This document shows positions 50,069-58,705 of a stretch of 64,000 nt of DNA, piece after piece. The position numbers and the translations under genes were made by a program. Under the pieces are notes generated by a model. The model was not told where the DNA came from, did not search any database, and worked only from the letters and a program-made list of their open reading frames with translations. The stretch is from CBDBZX01 sp965213645 (lineage in GTDB: Bacteria; Deinococcota; Deinococci; Deinococcales; Trueperaceae). The stretch's first letter is position 1, and the number at the start of each line of letters is the position of its first letter. The stretch spans positions 186,001 through 250,000 of the forward strand of contig CBDBZX010000004.1 in assembly GCA_965213645.1 (NCBI GenBank), given 5' to 3'.

Positions 50069-50473
50069 TCACTCCTTATCCAAACGAACCTCTTCGGCGG
50101 TTGAGATAGGCGGGTCGATCTTCCAGGTTGTTCCGCTGAGCGTCACTCTGCCCCTATCGCCCGGACGTGCGCCCGCCAAACCGTTCGCGCTCAGCACGTC
50201 GTAGAGCCGTCCCGTCTTGACTGAAACCCACTCTTGCCGCTGGGGTGTCACCGTTTTGCAAACGACCTCAATCGGTGTCGCTCTTTCAGGTCTAGGCGGG
50301 CGAGAGGGTGTAGGCATGGCAGGTTGACGTAGCGGCGCAGGTCGCAAAGCGCGGATGAGGAAAAAGGTCGCTAAGCCAGCGGCGAGCCCCCCTAAAGCGC
50401 TCTGCGCCATAATGAGAACAGCCACGCCGACCCCTAGAGCGATGAGCCAAGCAGCGTTTGCCAAGAGGTTCAT
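50069..50473 (-). CDS. hypothetical membrane protein with C-terminal OB/NfeD-like segment
   Basis: A 134-residue protein: two close hydrophobic helices (WLIALGVGVAVLIMAQSALG and GLAAGLATFFLIRAL), a Pro/Arg-rich linker (PMPTPSRPPRPE), then a small beta domain EWVSVKTGRLYDVLSANGLA with GARPGDRGRVTLSGTTWKID. The last part resembles an OB-fold as in NfeD tails, but the match is weak. Function unknown. Confidence 0.7.
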   Translation of the reverse strand: MNLLANAAWLIALGVGVAVLIMAQSALGGLAAGLATFFLIRALRPAPLRQPAMPTPSRPPRPERATPIEVVCKTVTPQRQEWVSVKTGRLYDVLSANGLAGARPGDRGRVTLSGTTWKIDPPISTAEEVRLDKE

Positions 50474-50514
50474 CGGAGCATATCTATATCCGTAAGATAT
50501 TCGAGTAACATAGC

Positions 50515-51366
50515 TTATAAGAGGTCGCGGAGCTTATCGCGAAGTTTATCTAAGTCGCGTTTGTGACCGAGTCCGTCCTCGCCTAGAGGGGTCTCGAGCA
50601 CCAGCGGCACCTCCTGGAGACGGGGGTCTTGGGCGAGCTTGACAAAGGTCTCCAGCCCGATGTGACCTGCGCCTAAGTTCGCGTGACGGTCTTTGTGCGA
50701 GCCGAGTGCGTGCTGCGAGTCGTTGAGGTGGACGCAGCCCAAGGTTTCCCAACCGAGTTGCTCGCCAAATACTTCCGTAACCTCTTCGTAGTTATCACGG
50801 ACGTTATAGCCAGCAGCAAAAGCGTGGCAAGTATCCAAGCAGACACCTAAACGTTCGGGTGCGTTTACGCTGTCCAGTATTTTTGCAAGCTGTTCGAAGC
50901 GACTCCCTAAAACCGTGCCTTGACCGGCGGTGTTCTCGAGCAACACCTTCGTCTCTACGTGCGGATGTGCCTCTAAAACCTCATCCAAAGAGGCGACAAC
51001 GGCTTCCAAACCCGCCGCTTCACCTCTACCCAGGTGGGCACCGGGATGCAGCACTAACCCTTCGATACCCAAAGCGTGACAGCGTTCTAACTCGTCACCC
51101 AAGGCAGCTCGAGACTTGCGCAGCGTCTCGGGGTTCGTCGCTGCCAAGTTGATGAGGTACGAGGCGTGGGCGACGACGGGCGGACACCCTTGCGCCGTCC
51201 GCGCCGCTTTGAAGCGCGTGGTTTGGGCCGCTTCAAGAGGTTTCGCCTGCCAGCGGCTCGCGTTTTTGACGAACACTTGCAGCGCGTCACAGTCTAGCGC
51301 CGCCGCGTTGCTGAGCGCCTTCGACACGCCGCCTGCGACGGAAACATGTGCACCGAGCTTTGCCAC
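50515..51366 (-). CDS. nfo: endonuclease IV (AP endonuclease)
   Basis: A 283-residue protein with the three Nfo signatures: KLGAHVSVAGGVSKALSNAA at the start, VVAHASYLINLAATNPETLR, LLENTAGQGTVLGSRFEQLA, GVCLDTCHAFAAGYNVRD and HLNDSQHALGSHKDRHANLG. It cuts the backbone 5' to abasic sites in base-excision repair, using a three-zinc site. The GTG start at 51366 lies five bases after TAGACT, a leaderless pattern. Confidence 0.97.
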   Translation of the reverse strand: MAKLGAHVSVAGGVSKALSNAAALDCDALQVFVKNASRWQAKPLEAAQTTRFKAARTAQGCPPVVAHASYLINLAATNPETLRKSRAALGDELERCHALGIEGLVLHPGAHLGRGEAAGLEAVVASLDEVLEAHPHVETKVLLENTAGQGTVLGSRFEQLAKILDSVNAPERLGVCLDTCHAFAAGYNVRDNYEEVTEVFGEQLGWETLGCVHLNDSQHALGSHKDRHANLGAGHIGLETFVKLAQDPRLQEVPLVLETPLGEDGLGHKRDLDKLRDKLRDLL

Positions 51367-51371
51367 ATATT

Positions 51372-51377
51372 AGTCTA
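51372..51377 (-). promoter_or_regulatory. -10 box for nfo
   Basis: TAGACT on the minus strand lies five bases before the GTG start of nfo, leaving no room for a ribosome-binding site. Confidence 0.5.
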
Positions 51378-51489
51378 CACGTATCAGTCCAAGGGAGACG
51401 TTCGCGGCCCTATGAAGCGTCCAAATTAAGCATCTGCGTCGCGAGCGCCAAAGCGCGGAAACCTCACGTCCCTTGCGCAAAGGGGCTGC

Positions 51490-51495
51490 TAGACT
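51490..51495 (+). promoter_or_regulatory. -10 box for the GalT-like gene
   Basis: TAGACT lies seven bases before ATG 51503, the same leaderless spacing as the TetR gene. Confidence 0.5.
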
Positions 51496-51502
51496 CAACG
51501 CT

Positions 51503-52492
51503 ATGCCGCAGTTTCGCAAAGACCCTTTTGGCTCCGCCTGGGTCATCATCTCACCGGAGCGCGGGCTCCTCCCCTCGGACTTCGGCAGCGCGGAGCACAA
51601 GCGCGGACCTTGTGCGCTCTGTCCGGGCCATGAGAAAGGCAGAGAGATACGGGCGCTGAGGCCAGGGGCATCTACAGACAGCGCGTGGCAGATGCGCGTC
51701 TCTGAGAACCCGGCGGCGCTCCTCTCACCCGGCGACTTTCAAAGAGGTGGTAGCGAGCTTTTTACCTACGCCTCAGGCGTGGGCTATCAAGAACTCATCA
51801 CCGAGCATCCGCAACACGACATGCGTTTAGAAGGGATGCCACAAACCCACCTCATCGACCTGCTCAAACTCTACCGCGACAGGATAGGCCACCTCTCTCA
51901 AAAGCCCGACATCAAGCACGTGCAGCTTTCGCGCAACGTCGGGCGCTCAGCGGGCGCAGTGTACGACCATCCTCACGCGCAACTCCTGGCGCTGCCCGTC
52001 ACGAACCGTTGGGTGGACGAGGAGCACGCTGCGGGGGCGCGCCACTTTGAAGCGCAAAAACGCTGCCTCTTCTGTGACGTTTTGGGGGCCGAACGCGCGG
52101 AGCGGAGCCGCCTCATCAGCTCGAATCAGCATTTCGCTGCGCTCGCGCCTTACGCCTCGAAAACACCTTTTGAGGTGTGGATTTTGCCACAAGCCCATAG
52201 CGCGACCTTTGCGAACTTGCCGAGCAATACTTTGCCTCAACTGGCAGACCTGTTACAATCGGTTATCAGCGCTATGAACACGGCCCTCAACGACCCGCCT
52301 TACAACCTGATTCTGCACGCCTTGCCCGTGCAGAGCGCGAGCTATCACTGGCACCTCGAAATCTTACCGCGCCTCACCACGCAAGCGGGCTTTGACTGGG
52401 GCAGCGGCTTTTACATCAACCCGACGCCACCGGAGGACGCCGCGCGTTTCTTGAAAGAAGCGCTGGCGCTGCAAGGTACGATGCGTGTATAG
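51503..52492 (+). CDS. galactose-1-phosphate uridylyltransferase-like HIT-family protein
   Basis: A 329-residue protein of the GalT branch: FRKDPFGSAWVIISPERG at the start, a zinc-type CALCPGHE, NVGRSAGAVYDHPHAQLLAL with the HPH catalytic motif, a second CLFCDVLGAERAE, and SYHWHLEILPRLTTQAGFDW. It should transfer a nucleotidyl group between sugar phosphates. Full GalT enzymes are close to this length, but HPHAQ instead of HPHGQ means the substrate could differ. I chose ATG 51503; the extra ten codons from 51473 include the -10 box. Confidence 0.85.
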   Translation: MPQFRKDPFGSAWVIISPERGLLPSDFGSAEHKRGPCALCPGHEKGREIRALRPGASTDSAWQMRVSENPAALLSPGDFQRGGSELFTYASGVGYQELITEHPQHDMRLEGMPQTHLIDLLKLYRDRIGHLSQKPDIKHVQLSRNVGRSAGAVYDHPHAQLLALPVTNRWVDEEHAAGARHFEAQKRCLFCDVLGAERAERSRLISSNQHFAALAPYASKTPFEVWILPQAHSATFANLPSNTLPQLADLLQSVISAMNTALNDPPYNLILHALPVQSASYHWHLEILPRLTTQAGFDWGSGFYINPTPPEDAARFLKEALALQGTMRV

Positions 52493-52513
52493 GGGCATAT
52501 ATAAGGGGCACGC

Positions 52514-52864
52514 ATGAGCGCTAGGTTACTAGGGCGCAAGACCGAAAAGGACACACCGAACAAAGGGGCGAACCTGCTCTTTTTGGTCATCGCCGTCGTC
52601 GGGTGTATTCACGCGCTCGCGATGCTCACCTTGGAGATAAGCCGAACGGTCTACACCAACCGCGAGGTCGCCCGCTTGGAGCGAGACATTGCGAGTTTGG
52701 AACTCGAGTCCACCGACCTGAGCAACGTCATCGCCCACCGCAACGACGAGCGCTACCGCGAACAGCTCGCCCGCTTACAAGGGTTTATCTATCCCGACGA
52801 GGCACGTTACGTCACGGTTTCAGAGCCCGTTCCTACGCCAAACCCTGATACGCCGCCTGATTAG
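52514..52864 (+). CDS. FtsB/DivIC-like septum-formation protein
   Basis: A 116-residue bitopic protein: a short basic cytoplasmic tail, one membrane helix (LLFLVIAVVGCIHALAMLTL), then a periplasmic coiled coil (REVARLERDIASLELESTDL) and YREQLARLQGFIYPDEARYV. This matches the layout of FtsB/DivIC divisome proteins. AAGGGG precedes the ATG. It follows the GalT-like gene by 21 bases. Assignment rests on architecture. Confidence 0.65.
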   Translation: MSARLLGRKTEKDTPNKGANLLFLVIAVVGCIHALAMLTLEISRTVYTNREVARLERDIASLELESTDLSNVIAHRNDERYREQLARLQGFIYPDEARYVTVSEPVPTPNPDTPPD

Positions 52865-53014
52865 TTTACCTACCAACCTCTTTGGAAGACAGCGCAACGT
52901 TCGCTTCTCACTTGCTTGCTAGGCTCAGCGGACGCTTTCAGCACGCTCGATATTCTTTGAGCAGTCGTGAAAGTACCGGAATGAAACCTTGAACGAGCAT
53001 AAGTGAGGAGCATC

Positions 53015-53758
53015 ATGGGACGTTTAGACGATAAAGTAGCAGTGATTACGGGGGCCTCGAGCGGCATCGGTGAGGCAACCGCGAGAGTTTTAGCAGGCGA
53101 AGGCGCAGCCGTCGTGCTCGCCGCGCGGCGCAAGGAGCGCTTAGAAGACCTCAAGAACGAGATCGAGAATAACGGCGGTAAAGCGCTCGTTGTCGAAACT
53201 GACGTCACTAAACGCGAAGACACCCAAAACCTCATCCAGCAGGCCAAAGACGCCTTCGGCAGCGTGGATATTTTGATCAACAACGCGGGCGTGATGCTCC
53301 TCTCCTTCATCGAAAAGCTCAAACTAGACGAGTGGGAGCAGATGGTGGACGTGAACGTCAAAGGATTGATGTTCGCTACCGCTGCCGCCTTACCGACCAT
53401 GATGGAGCAAGAGAGCGGTCATATTGTCAATATCTCTTCGGTCGCCGGGCGCAAAGTGATGCAGTCGGGCGCGGTCTACTGCGCGACCAAGTTTGCGGTC
53501 ACGGCCTTTTCCGAGGGGTTGCGTCAGGAGCTTGCGCCAAGTAAAAATATCCGCGTCACCTCGATTGAGCCGGGCGCGGTCGCCACCGAGCTGACGGACC
53601 ACATCACCGACGAGGACGCTATCGAGGGCATGAAGGGGATGATGGACATGACCATTTTGGAGGGCGAAGACATCGCTCAGTCGATTCTCTACGCCGTGGC
53701 GAGCCCGAGCCGCGTCAACGTGAATGAAGTGTTGATCTTACCAACCGAACAAGCCTAA
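53015..53758 (+). CDS. short-chain dehydrogenase/reductase
   Basis: A 247-residue classical SDR: cofactor motif VAVITGASSGIGEATARVLA, NINNAG-like LINNAGVMLL, catalytic Ser in ISSVAGRKVM and YCATKFAV (Tyr-x3-Lys). The Arg pair in AARRKERLE after the second strand favours NADP(H). I chose ATG 53015 with GAGGAG 4 bases upstream; the longer frame to 53003 lacks a site. Substrate unknown; resembles YdfG-like enzymes. Confidence 0.93.
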   Translation: MGRLDDKVAVITGASSGIGEATARVLAGEGAAVVLAARRKERLEDLKNEIENNGGKALVVETDVTKREDTQNLIQQAKDAFGSVDILINNAGVMLLSFIEKLKLDEWEQMVDVNVKGLMFATAAALPTMMEQESGHIVNISSVAGRKVMQSGAVYCATKFAVTAFSEGLRQELAPSKNIRVTSIEPGAVATELTDHITDEDAIEGMKGMMDMTILEGEDIAQSILYAVASPSRVNVNEVLILPTEQA

Positions 53759-53809
53759 AGTCGTTTGCAAGTAGTTTGAGGTAGCCCCGGGTGACGTAAG
53801 GTAGAAAGC

Positions 53810-54556
53810 GTGTCACCTAAGGCCACCTTCCTCTCCGGCGTCCGAACAGGCTTACCCGTCATGTTGGGCGTCGTTCCTTTTGGTCTCGTGGCGGGCGTGA
53901 GCGCGGTGAGCGTCGGCTTAGGCGAGCTGAGCGCCGTGATGTTGTCCGCCATCGTCTTCGCAGGCGCGTCGCAGCTTGCCGGGCTGCAACTCATCGCGTC
54001 TGGCTCGCCCGTTTTCGTGATTTTGCTGACCACCTTTTTTATCAACCTGCGCTTCGTGATGTACAGCGCCTCGATTGCACCCTTTCTGGAGCGCTTTTCA
54101 GCGCCTTGGAAGAGCCTGATGGCCTACCTCATGACCGACCAAGCCTACGCTTTTGGCATCAACCGCTTCACGGACGAGCCCGACATGCCCTACAAAAACC
54201 TCTTTTACGTGGGCGTCGCTGCGCCTATCTGGCTGGTCTGGATGGCCTCTACCATCATCGGCGTGTTCGTCGGCGCACAAGTTCCCGAAGGTTGGTCTTT
54301 GGAGTTCGCCATTCCGCTCATCTTCATGGTGCTCATTATCCCCGCCGTCACGGACTATGCGTCGGCAGCAGCGGCGCTGGCGGCGGGCGTGACGGTTATC
54401 GTCGCTGACCCCCTGCCCTTCAACTTAGCGCTCATCGTTGCAGCGCTCGTAGGCATCGGCGTCGGCTTACTCGTCGAGAGCGTAAAAACGGTAAATGCTA
54501 CAGAAGAAACCGCAGAAACGAACACAGAAACAACTATAGAAACGGAGCGCTCATGA
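53810..54556 (+). CDS. azlC: AzlC family branched-chain amino acid exporter subunit
   Basis: A 248-residue membrane protein starting GTG 53810. The AzlC pattern is clear: GVRTGLPVMLGVVPFGLVAG, VFAGASQLAGLQLIASGSPV, FFINLRFVMYSASIAPFLER. With AzlD it exports branched-chain amino acids or azaleucine. Its stop overlaps the AzlD start (ATGA). The C-terminal Thr/Glu-rich tail is longer than usual. Confidence 0.92.
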   Translation: MSPKATFLSGVRTGLPVMLGVVPFGLVAGVSAVSVGLGELSAVMLSAIVFAGASQLAGLQLIASGSPVFVILLTTFFINLRFVMYSASIAPFLERFSAPWKSLMAYLMTDQAYAFGINRFTDEPDMPYKNLFYVGVAAPIWLVWMASTIIGVFVGAQVPEGWSLEFAIPLIFMVLIIPAVTDYASAAAALAAGVTVIVADPLPFNLALIVAALVGIGVGLLVESVKTVNATEETAETNTETTIETERS

Positions 54557-54876
54557 GCGCGTCTACCCTCTGGCTGACGATGGTCCTGATGGGCCTCATC
54601 ACCTTTGCGCTCCGCGTCTCGTTCATCGCGTTAGCAGGTCGCTTGGAGATGCCGCCCCTCGTTCAGCGTGCGCTCCGCTTCGTACCGGCGGCGGTGCTCT
54701 CCGCAATTGTCGTGCCCGCGCTCGTCTTTAGGGAGGGCGACTTAGAACTTATCTTTAGCAACGAAAAGCTGTTGGCAGGGCTTTTCGCGGGCGTCGTGGC
54801 TTGGTTGACCAAGAGCATCATCTGGACGATTGTCGCGGGGATGGTAGCGCTATGGACGTTGCAGGCGGTGCTGTAG
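54553..54876 (+). CDS. azlD: AzlD family branched-chain amino acid exporter subunit
   Basis: A 107-residue protein with three to four helices: ITFALRVSFIALAGRLEMPP, ALRFVPAAVLSAIVVPALVF and VVAWLTKSIIWTIVAGMVAL. It overlaps azlC by four bases (ATGA) and completes the two-subunit exporter. Confidence 0.92.
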   Translation: MSASTLWLTMVLMGLITFALRVSFIALAGRLEMPPLVQRALRFVPAAVLSAIVVPALVFREGDLELIFSNEKLLAGLFAGVVAWLTKSIIWTIVAGMVALWTLQAVL

Positions 54877-54918
54877 TTGTTGCATTTAATGACGGGTTGG
54901 AGAGGTAGCGCTTCCTCA

Positions 54919-55011
54919 CAGGGGCGGGTTTGAAACCCGCCCCTATACGTTACGGTATTCTCTGCATATGTCGGCGGCGCGGCGTAGGGGCGATTCATGA
55001 ATCGCCCCTAC
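54919..55011. repeat. pair of perfect hairpins between azlD and fabH
   Basis: AGGGGCGGGTTTGAAACCCG and the remaining complement (54920-54944) form one stem. The 28-base perfect palindrome 54984-55011, centred on GATTCATGAATC, forms a second. Between them TTACGGTA and TACCGTAA are also inverted. The stretch lies between convergent genes and may be a terminator pair or a small mobile repeat. Confidence 0.75.
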
Positions 55012-55038
55012 CGTAACCGCGAGCCCGATAAGCCTTGT

Positions 55039-56022
55039 TCAGTAGCGAAGCAGCACCGAGCCCCACGACAAGCCGCCGCCAAAGGCCGTCAAGATGACCT
55101 TATCGCCGCGCTGAATGCGCCCGTCTTTGATGGCGATGTCCATTGCGAGAGGCACCGTCGCCGCTGAGTTGTTGCCGAAGTCTTTGATGGTGCTGATAAC
55201 CTTTTCCAAAGAGATACAGAGCCCCTTCGCCACCGCGTCCGTGATGCGCTGATTGGCTTGGTGGGGTACGACCCAATCTACGTCGCCCACTGAAACCCCA
55301 GCCTTAGCAAGGACCTCTTCGGTGGCGCTGACCATCGCTCGCACCGCAAGCTGAAAAATCGCTCTGCCGTTCATGCTGATTTTAGCTCTCTCCTCCTGCC
55401 CTTCGGTGGTGCAACCGCCGCCGCAGACGTAGAGCTTGTCATAGAACGTACCGTCGGCGTAGGTCGCGGAGCTTAGAATTCCGCCCTCCTGAGCTTCGCC
55501 CTTCGAAAGCACGAATGCGCCCGCCCCGTCACCGAAGAGGATGCTCGTGGCGCGGTCGGTATAGTCCAAGATGCGCGACATCGTGTCTGCGCCCACGACC
55601 AGTACGTGCTCGGCGCTGCCCGCCCGGATGAACTGCTCGGCGACCTGTAAGGCCGAAATGAAACCCGCGCACGCCGCGTTCACGTCAAACGCTGCCGCTT
55701 TGGTGCAGCCGATACTCGCTTGCAGCTTGCAGGCGACGGAGGGAAAGTGATGGTCTGGGGTGGACGTGCCGACGACAATGAGGTCGATATCGGCGGGGTT
55801 CACACCTGCGTCTTGCAGGGCAGCGCACGCCGCTCTTTGCGCCATATCCGAGGTTGCCTCAGAGGGGTCGGCGATGCGCCGCTCAGCGATGCCGGTGCGC
55901 GTGGTGATCCACTCGTCGGAGGTGTCCACGAGCTTTTCTAAGTCAGCGTTGGTGAGGCGTTTCTCAGGAACATATGCGCCCGTGCCGCGAATCATAACGG
56001 ACGGCGTCATTGGCGTAGACAC
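55039..56022 (-). CDS. fabH: 3-oxoacyl-ACP synthase III
   Basis: A 327-residue protein with all FabH motifs: GTGAYVPEKRLTNADLEKLV, TSDEWITTRTGIAERRI, catalytic Cys in AFDVNAACAGFISALQ, GADTMSRILDYTDRATSILF, His in VVPHQANQRITDAVA, Asn in KDFGNNSAATVPLA. It starts fatty-acid synthesis by joining acetyl- or branched acyl-CoA to malonyl-ACP. The start is GTG 56022; ATG 56010 is also possible. Confidence 0.97.
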   Translation of the reverse strand: MSTPMTPSVMIRGTGAYVPEKRLTNADLEKLVDTSDEWITTRTGIAERRIADPSEATSDMAQRAACAALQDAGVNPADIDLIVVGTSTPDHHFPSVACKLQASIGCTKAAAFDVNAACAGFISALQVAEQFIRAGSAEHVLVVGADTMSRILDYTDRATSILFGDGAGAFVLSKGEAQEGGILSSATYADGTFYDKLYVCGGGCTTEGQEERAKISMNGRAIFQLAVRAMVSATEEVLAKAGVSVGDVDWVVPHQANQRITDAVAKGLCISLEKVISTIKDFGNNSAATVPLAMDIAIKDGRIQRGDKVILTAFGGGLSWGSVLLRY

Positions 56023-56214
56023 CGTAAACTTGAACTAAATATTAGGCTATTCACGTTTTTGATACGCCGCCCCTCGAGAACCACTTCATAACGCCAAAGA
56101 TTGCCATTCTTAATTGTACGCTAAACTCACCTCTTCTCTATGTCGGGTAGCCGCTGATTTGCGGCCCGACCTCGCTAGGTGTAAAGGATTTCGCTCGAGT
56201 CTCACCGAGAAGTC

Positions 56215-56462
56215 TAATACAGATTCCGCTAAATTCCCTATCACCGAGAAATGCGTTCGGTGATAGTCCATACCGCTCCATCCGTATCTTTGTTCCTGCT
56301 CGCAGGAGAGTCCTCAACAGCAGGTAGCACTCGAACGCTCAAAGAGCGCCCCTTTGGGGCTAGTTCTCTGGTCATCGAACCAGCACGTTGATAACGGCAT
56401 GATACGCCCTGTTGAAGACTCTTTCGCTCGGATTGATAGAGAATCAATCGGAATTGGTATAA
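56215..56462 (+). mobile_element. MITE-like element with 20-bp terminal inverted repeats
   Basis: The 248-bp stretch begins TAATACAGATTCCGCTAAAT and ends with the complement of TTATACCAATTCCGATTGAT. Just inside the left end is the hairpin TATCACCGA/TCGGTGATA; inside the right end is GATTGAT/ATCAATC. Both ends and both hairpins recur at 60541-61822, where the IS110-type element lies between them. No coding content of its own. Confidence 0.7.
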
Positions 56463-56489
56463 GTACATCGTCAAGTAAAAAATAAGCCA

Positions 56490-56690
56490 CGTCATTCTGA
56501 GCGCAACCCATTCGGCAGGCTCAGGGCAGGCTGTGGAGTCGAAGAATCTCTGACCTTGCTGACTCTTCTAGCAGAGATTCTGCAAGATGAGACCCCTCGA
56601 CTGGGCAAGACTACGTTCGACTACGTGAACGGGGTGACAAGTAAAAGGTTATGTTGCAGTTGCTTAACGCTGTACTTAGCATCCTATCGA
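56490..56690 (-). repeat. copy 3 of the dispersed ~200-300 bp repeat element
   Basis: Inverted relative to copies 1 and 2. On the minus strand it reads TGTCACCCCGTTCACGTAG, TCGAGGGGTCTCATCTT, GAGTCAGCAAGGTCAGAGAT, TCTTCGACTCC and CGCTCAGAATGACG, in the same order as copy 1. Short inserted duplications differ from the other copies. Confidence 0.8.
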
Positions 56691-56826
56691 CAAAGGGGGA
56701 CGAAGAAAGAAGCTCATCCTTTAGTAGATGAGACCAGCCTGAAGAGAGGAAACGGCAGGGCCAGAAAGTTGACGTGGACGTTGTACCGCACCCTCAATTA
56801 ACTCACCTATCGTGATAGCGTTGAGT

Positions 56827-57117
56827 ATGAATAACGGCGCGAACCATGTTTTTGTCTGTTTCGGTAAGAGTTGCGTCAAGCGCGGCGCGAGAGAGGTCGC
56901 GGAGACCTTGCAAGGTGAGTTTGCGCGTGAAGGCGTACTCACCGAAGTGCACCGCCACACCTGTTTTGACCTCTGCAAGCAGGCTTGCAATGTGATGCTC
57001 GAGCTCCATAACGAGAGGCACATCTACACCAATATCCACCCAAAAACGGCTCACAAAACGGCGGCGCAGATGTTGGAAGGGTTCGAAGAAACGGAACGAG
57101 AAGAGGTTGCGGCTTAG
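56827..57117 (+). CDS. (2Fe-2S) thioredoxin-like ferredoxin
   Basis: A 96-residue protein: HVFVCFGKSCVKRGAREVAE supplies two Cys, and RHTCFDLCKQACNVMLELHN supplies more, the layout of thioredoxin-fold 2Fe-2S ferredoxins. It should carry electrons in the cytosol; the partner is unknown. I chose ATG 56827 (MNNGANHVF); a GTG at 56812 in frame is also possible. It converges with the next gene with only 6 bases between stops. Confidence 0.82.
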   Translation: MNNGANHVFVCFGKSCVKRGAREVAETLQGEFAREGVLTEVHRHTCFDLCKQACNVMLELHNERHIYTNIHPKTAHKTAAQMLEGFEETEREEVAA

Positions 57118-57123
57118 CACCTC

Positions 57124-58257
57124 TTAGCGCTCGGTCTTGCGAATGAGGCTTTCGGCCTCGAGCTTCTCCACGTGCGGCCTCAAGTCATTAGGTTCCACGC
57201 TGAGCGAACGGGCCACATCCGCGACGGTCGAGCGACGGGCGAGTTGAGTCAAGGTCTGCCGCCCGGTGCGCCCGAACTCGCGCTCGAAGCGCATAGCGAG
57301 TTCGGTCATGGGGTTTAGGGCGTCGCGTCCGCGCAGGGTGAGGTAGTAGCGCTGCTCCTCCCAGCCCGGCGGCTCGCTCGGCAAACTTAAACTCGGCGTG
57401 CTATAGGCGGGCGTGTAGAAGCCTAGCGCGTCCCGGCGCACTTCGGCGGTGTGGGGGGTGAAGAGGTAAGGGAGACCGGCGTTGTAGTAGGTATAGCCCA
57501 CCGAGGACACCTCGAGGCCGCTCCGCGGCTCGCTCCCCTCGGTCTGTTCGGTCTGCTCTTGCGCGAGCCCGAGCAAACTGGCGCTGATAAGGGGGGGCAG
57601 GGTGCGCAGCTCGAGCCAGACCCCGTTTCCCTCTCCCTGAACAGGTTGCGCAAAGTGCTGGTCGGAGAGTTGGAGCATGACCCGCAGAGCGCTGCTACCC
57701 CGAAAGGTCGTGTCCTGGTCAACCTCATGAAAGGCCGCGCCGATGCGCCCGCTAAAGAACAGCACAGCTCCTTGTTGACCATGCGTGAATACGGCGAGCG
57801 TCCCCGTAAAGCGCTCGCGGGTGAGGCGCGTGACGAGCGCTCTGAGGTCGGTGTCGTGCGCGTTCAGTCGCTCTGCACCCAAAGCAGGCAGAGCGCGGAG
57901 GGCTAAAACGCTGCTTTGGGGAAAGTAACTGCCGAACTGAGGTAGCGCGTCCGTCTTAGACGTTTCGGTGCGGTGCGCGTAAAAGGTGAACTCGAGCCCG
58001 GAGGTGCTTAGCTCGAGTTCCTCCCCTAGAGGCACCTGCTGGCTTCGTCCGTTTTGGCACAACCCCAGCCAGTAGCGCGGCGGCTCGGTGGCTGCTTGTG
58101 GGTTGATGGGTTGCTCGAGCAACAAGGTCCCCGACGCCCGCATCATCTCCAAAGCTTGCAGCGCCCCGTAACCCGACTGATTGCCAAGCGAGCCGCGCAC
58201 GGGCTGGTTTGGTTTCACAACTTTAAGCTCATAGATTCTCACCGCATCGCTTCTCAC
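57124..58257 (-). CDS. hypothetical protein with C-terminal winged-helix-like segment
   Basis: A 377-residue soluble protein. Its N-terminal half contains LGNQSGYGALQALEMMRASG and TRLTRERFTGTLAVFTHGQQ with GAVLFFSGRIGAAFHE, which resembles DUF4388-type sequence found in regulators. The C-terminus, LTQLARRSTVADVARSLSVE then PNDLRPHVEKLEAESLIRK, looks like a winged helix-turn-helix. It is the last gene of an operon with a Nudix hydrolase and a cell-wall amidase. Function is not known; a regulatory role is a guess. Confidence 0.7.
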   Translation of the reverse strand: MRSDAVRIYELKVVKPNQPVRGSLGNQSGYGALQALEMMRASGTLLLEQPINPQAATEPPRYWLGLCQNGRSQQVPLGEELELSTSGLEFTFYAHRTETSKTDALPQFGSYFPQSSVLALRALPALGAERLNAHDTDLRALVTRLTRERFTGTLAVFTHGQQGAVLFFSGRIGAAFHEVDQDTTFRGSSALRVMLQLSDQHFAQPVQGEGNGVWLELRTLPPLISASLLGLAQEQTEQTEGSEPRSGLEVSSVGYTYYNAGLPYLFTPHTAEVRRDALGFYTPAYSTPSLSLPSEPPGWEEQRYYLTLRGRDALNPMTELAMRFEREFGRTGRQTLTQLARRSTVADVARSLSVEPNDLRPHVEKLEAESLIRKTER

Positions 58258-58286
58258 TGTGTTGATTCTACCTTACCTGTCACCGT

Positions 58287-58694
58287 TCATGGCGCTGCTT
58301 GCAAAAACGCCGCTAACATCTCTTTATCCTCTACAAAGCTAAGCTGCGCGAGCGCCCGCTTAGGCACAAAAAAGCCGCCCTCCTGAAAGAGCGCTTCGCG
58401 CAAGGTGGGCTTGGGTGCGTCGGTGCGGAGCGCGAAGTAGGTGATCTCTCTCAGTTCACCTCTGTTGTTGTGATAGCGCGTTACGAACGTTGCATCTTCG
58501 TCGGGACAGGTCGCCACTACGCCCGCCTCCTCTTCGACCTCTCGTAAAGCTGCTTCTAAAAGAGTTTCACCGGGTTCGATATGACCTTTTGGAAAAACCC
58601 AACTCCCACTCTTGTGTTTAAGCAAGAGTACGTCGCCTTGCGCGTTGCGCACGACGCCGCCCGCCCCTGGCGTTGCGGATGAGGATTGTGCCAC
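58287..58694 (-). CDS. Nudix hydrolase
   Basis: A 135-residue protein with a complete Nudix box, GHIEPGETLLEAALREVEEE followed by AGV. The VFPKGH start and short length fit Ap4A/Ap6A-type diadenosine polyphosphate hydrolases like those of Thermus, but the substrate is not fixed by sequence. It lies 11 bases downstream of the amidase gene and 29 bases upstream of the hypothetical gene. Confidence 0.93.
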   Translation of the reverse strand: MAQSSSATPGAGGVVRNAQGDVLLLKHKSGSWVFPKGHIEPGETLLEAALREVEEEAGVVATCPDEDATFVTRYHNNRGELREITYFALRTDAPKPTLREALFQEGGFFVPKRALAQLSFVEDKEMLAAFLQAAP

Positions 58695-58705
58695 CCCTTA
58701 CCCCC

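Noticed and set aside
56241..56511. Two minus-strand frames in the fabH-ferredoxin gap
   Set aside because: They lie inside the MITE-like element and repeat copy 3 and read translated hairpins.
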